Source of the DNA: Deltaproteobacteria bacterium
Lineage (GTDB): Bacteria; Desulfobacterota; DSM-4660; Desulfatiglandales; Desulfatiglandaceae
Direction: 5' to 3'
Assembly (NCBI GenBank): GCA_019307645.1
Contig: JAFDJF010000246.1
Coordinates: 1 to 6,384 of the forward strand
Length of the DNA: 6,384 nucleotides
Shown here piece by piece: positions 5,961 through 6,384 of this stretch; the stretch's first letter is position 1, and every line of letters starts with the position of its first letter. A program made the position numbers and the translations under genes. The notes under the pieces are model-generated. The model was not told the DNA's origin, did not search any database, and saw only the letters and a list, made by a program, of their open reading frames with translations.

Positions 5961-6290
5961 ATGGATGCTGAAAAAACATACAACTGTCTCCTCTGGTTTA
6001 TTTTTATTATGTCGCCATTCACATTTGTCAGTACTCTGTTTTACACAAATCCCTATGGCAGATTCAAAAAAGCGTCTGACAGGTTTACCATCAAATCACT
6101 ACCCGGCTGGCTTATCATGGAGTTTCCATGCCTTGTGGTTTTTGCTGTCACTTTCTTTTGTGGAGCAAACAAAGATGCGCTTGTGCCCCTTGTCTTCCTT
6201 TTTATCTGGCAGACACACTATGTTTACCGTTCAATTATCTTCCCTTTGCGTATGCGTGACAGAAAAAAAAGAATGCCCTTTTTTGAGTAA
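5961..6290 (+). CDS. steroid 5-alpha-reductase family protein, N-terminal half only (truncated, possible pseudogene)
   Basis: The 109 residues match the N-terminal half of the 3-oxo-5-alpha-steroid 4-dehydrogenase family, integral membrane enzymes of about 250-260 residues. Visible features are a membrane segment at 9-28, the NPYGRF motif (30-35), PGWLIMEFP opening a second membrane segment (48-67), a third at 73-94 with HYVYRSIIFPL, and then KKRMP. E54 and Y87 line up with the Glu/Tyr pair that contacts the substrate in human SRD5A2 (E57, Y91). The second half, with the NGYLNG-type motif and the NADPH-binding helices, is missing. TAA follows four residues after MP (KKRMPFFE), and none of the three downstream frames to the window edge resembles the family. 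A frameshift near the A8 and T6 runs, a nonsense change or a rearrangement would explain this. No well-spaced ribosome binding site is seen. The family is likely; its function in this organism is unknown. Confidence 0.65.
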   Translation: MDAEKTYNCLLWFIFIMSPFTFVSTLFYTNPYGRFKKASDRFTIKSLPGWLIMEFPCLVVFAVTFFCGANKDALVPLVFLFIWQTHYVYRSIIFPLRMRDRKKRMPFFE

Positions 6291-6384
6291 TCCTCTTACC
6301 GCATTCTGGAAACAATCGGGTTCTTCATCCGGCCCGGTGCCGCATGTGAGTCTCCCGGAAAAACCAGGATCAAATGGCACCCCT
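6291..6384. other. unassigned right edge
   Basis: These 94 bases after the truncated reductase carry no recognisable gene on the plus strand. On the minus strand a frame is open from the edge to a TGA at 6231-6233 (50 codons), but its translation does not resemble any family I know. The segment could be decayed reductase sequence, an inserted element or the tail of a gene outside the window. Confidence 0.3.

Noticed and set aside
6231..6383. Minus-strand frame open from the right edge (50 codons)
   Set aside because: Overlaps the reductase-like gene end, resembles no known family and is short enough to be chance; it cannot be judged without sequence beyond the edge.

Overview
The window looks like chromosomal DNA from a Gram-negative bacterium, most likely one of the Desulfobacterota (former deltaproteobacteria, sulfate-reducer-like). 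This rests on the lipid A gene lpxC, on the mix of families present (M16C/PreP-like protease, tandem-ACT protein, double NTF2-like protein, steroid-5-alpha-reductase-like membrane protein), and on moderate, uneven base composition. The taxonomic call is inference; no rRNA or other marker is present.

Left part (1-1494). The 3' half of an M16C/presequence-protease-like metallopeptidase gene runs rightwards off the left edge. Between its stop codon and the convergent lpxC-containing gene lies a MITE-like element of about 190 bp. It has near-perfect 20-bp terminal inverted repeats and a 7-bp flanking direct repeat that contains the peptidase stop codon.

Centre (1495-4204, minus strand). This is a probable two-gene operon. 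A PaaI/hotdog thioesterase is followed 49 bp later by a 728-residue protein that joins an NtrC-type response regulator (receiver, AAA+ and Fis-like HTH regions) to a complete LpxC deacetylase. The receiver keeps its phosphorylation residues and LpxC keeps all its zinc and catalytic residues. The AAA+ part in between has lost the Walker B acidic pair and the sigma54-contacting GAFTGA loop. The natural reading is a phosphorylation-responsive LpxC, in which an old sigma54 activator became a regulatory module for the committed step of lipid A synthesis. This fusion is the most notable thing in the window.

Divergent intergenic region (4205-4518). It holds a good promoter candidate for each side and a perfect 12-bp-arm palindrome just upstream of the rightward genes.

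Right part (4519-6384, plus strand). A tandem ACT-domain protein is followed after 12 bp by a protein with two NTF2/SnoaL-like domains. Next comes the N-terminal half of a steroid 5-alpha-reductase-family membrane protein, which stops prematurely at 109 residues. The last 94 bases show no recognisable continuation of it. The ACT and NTF2 genes are clearly co-transcribed; the third gene may have its own weak promoter.
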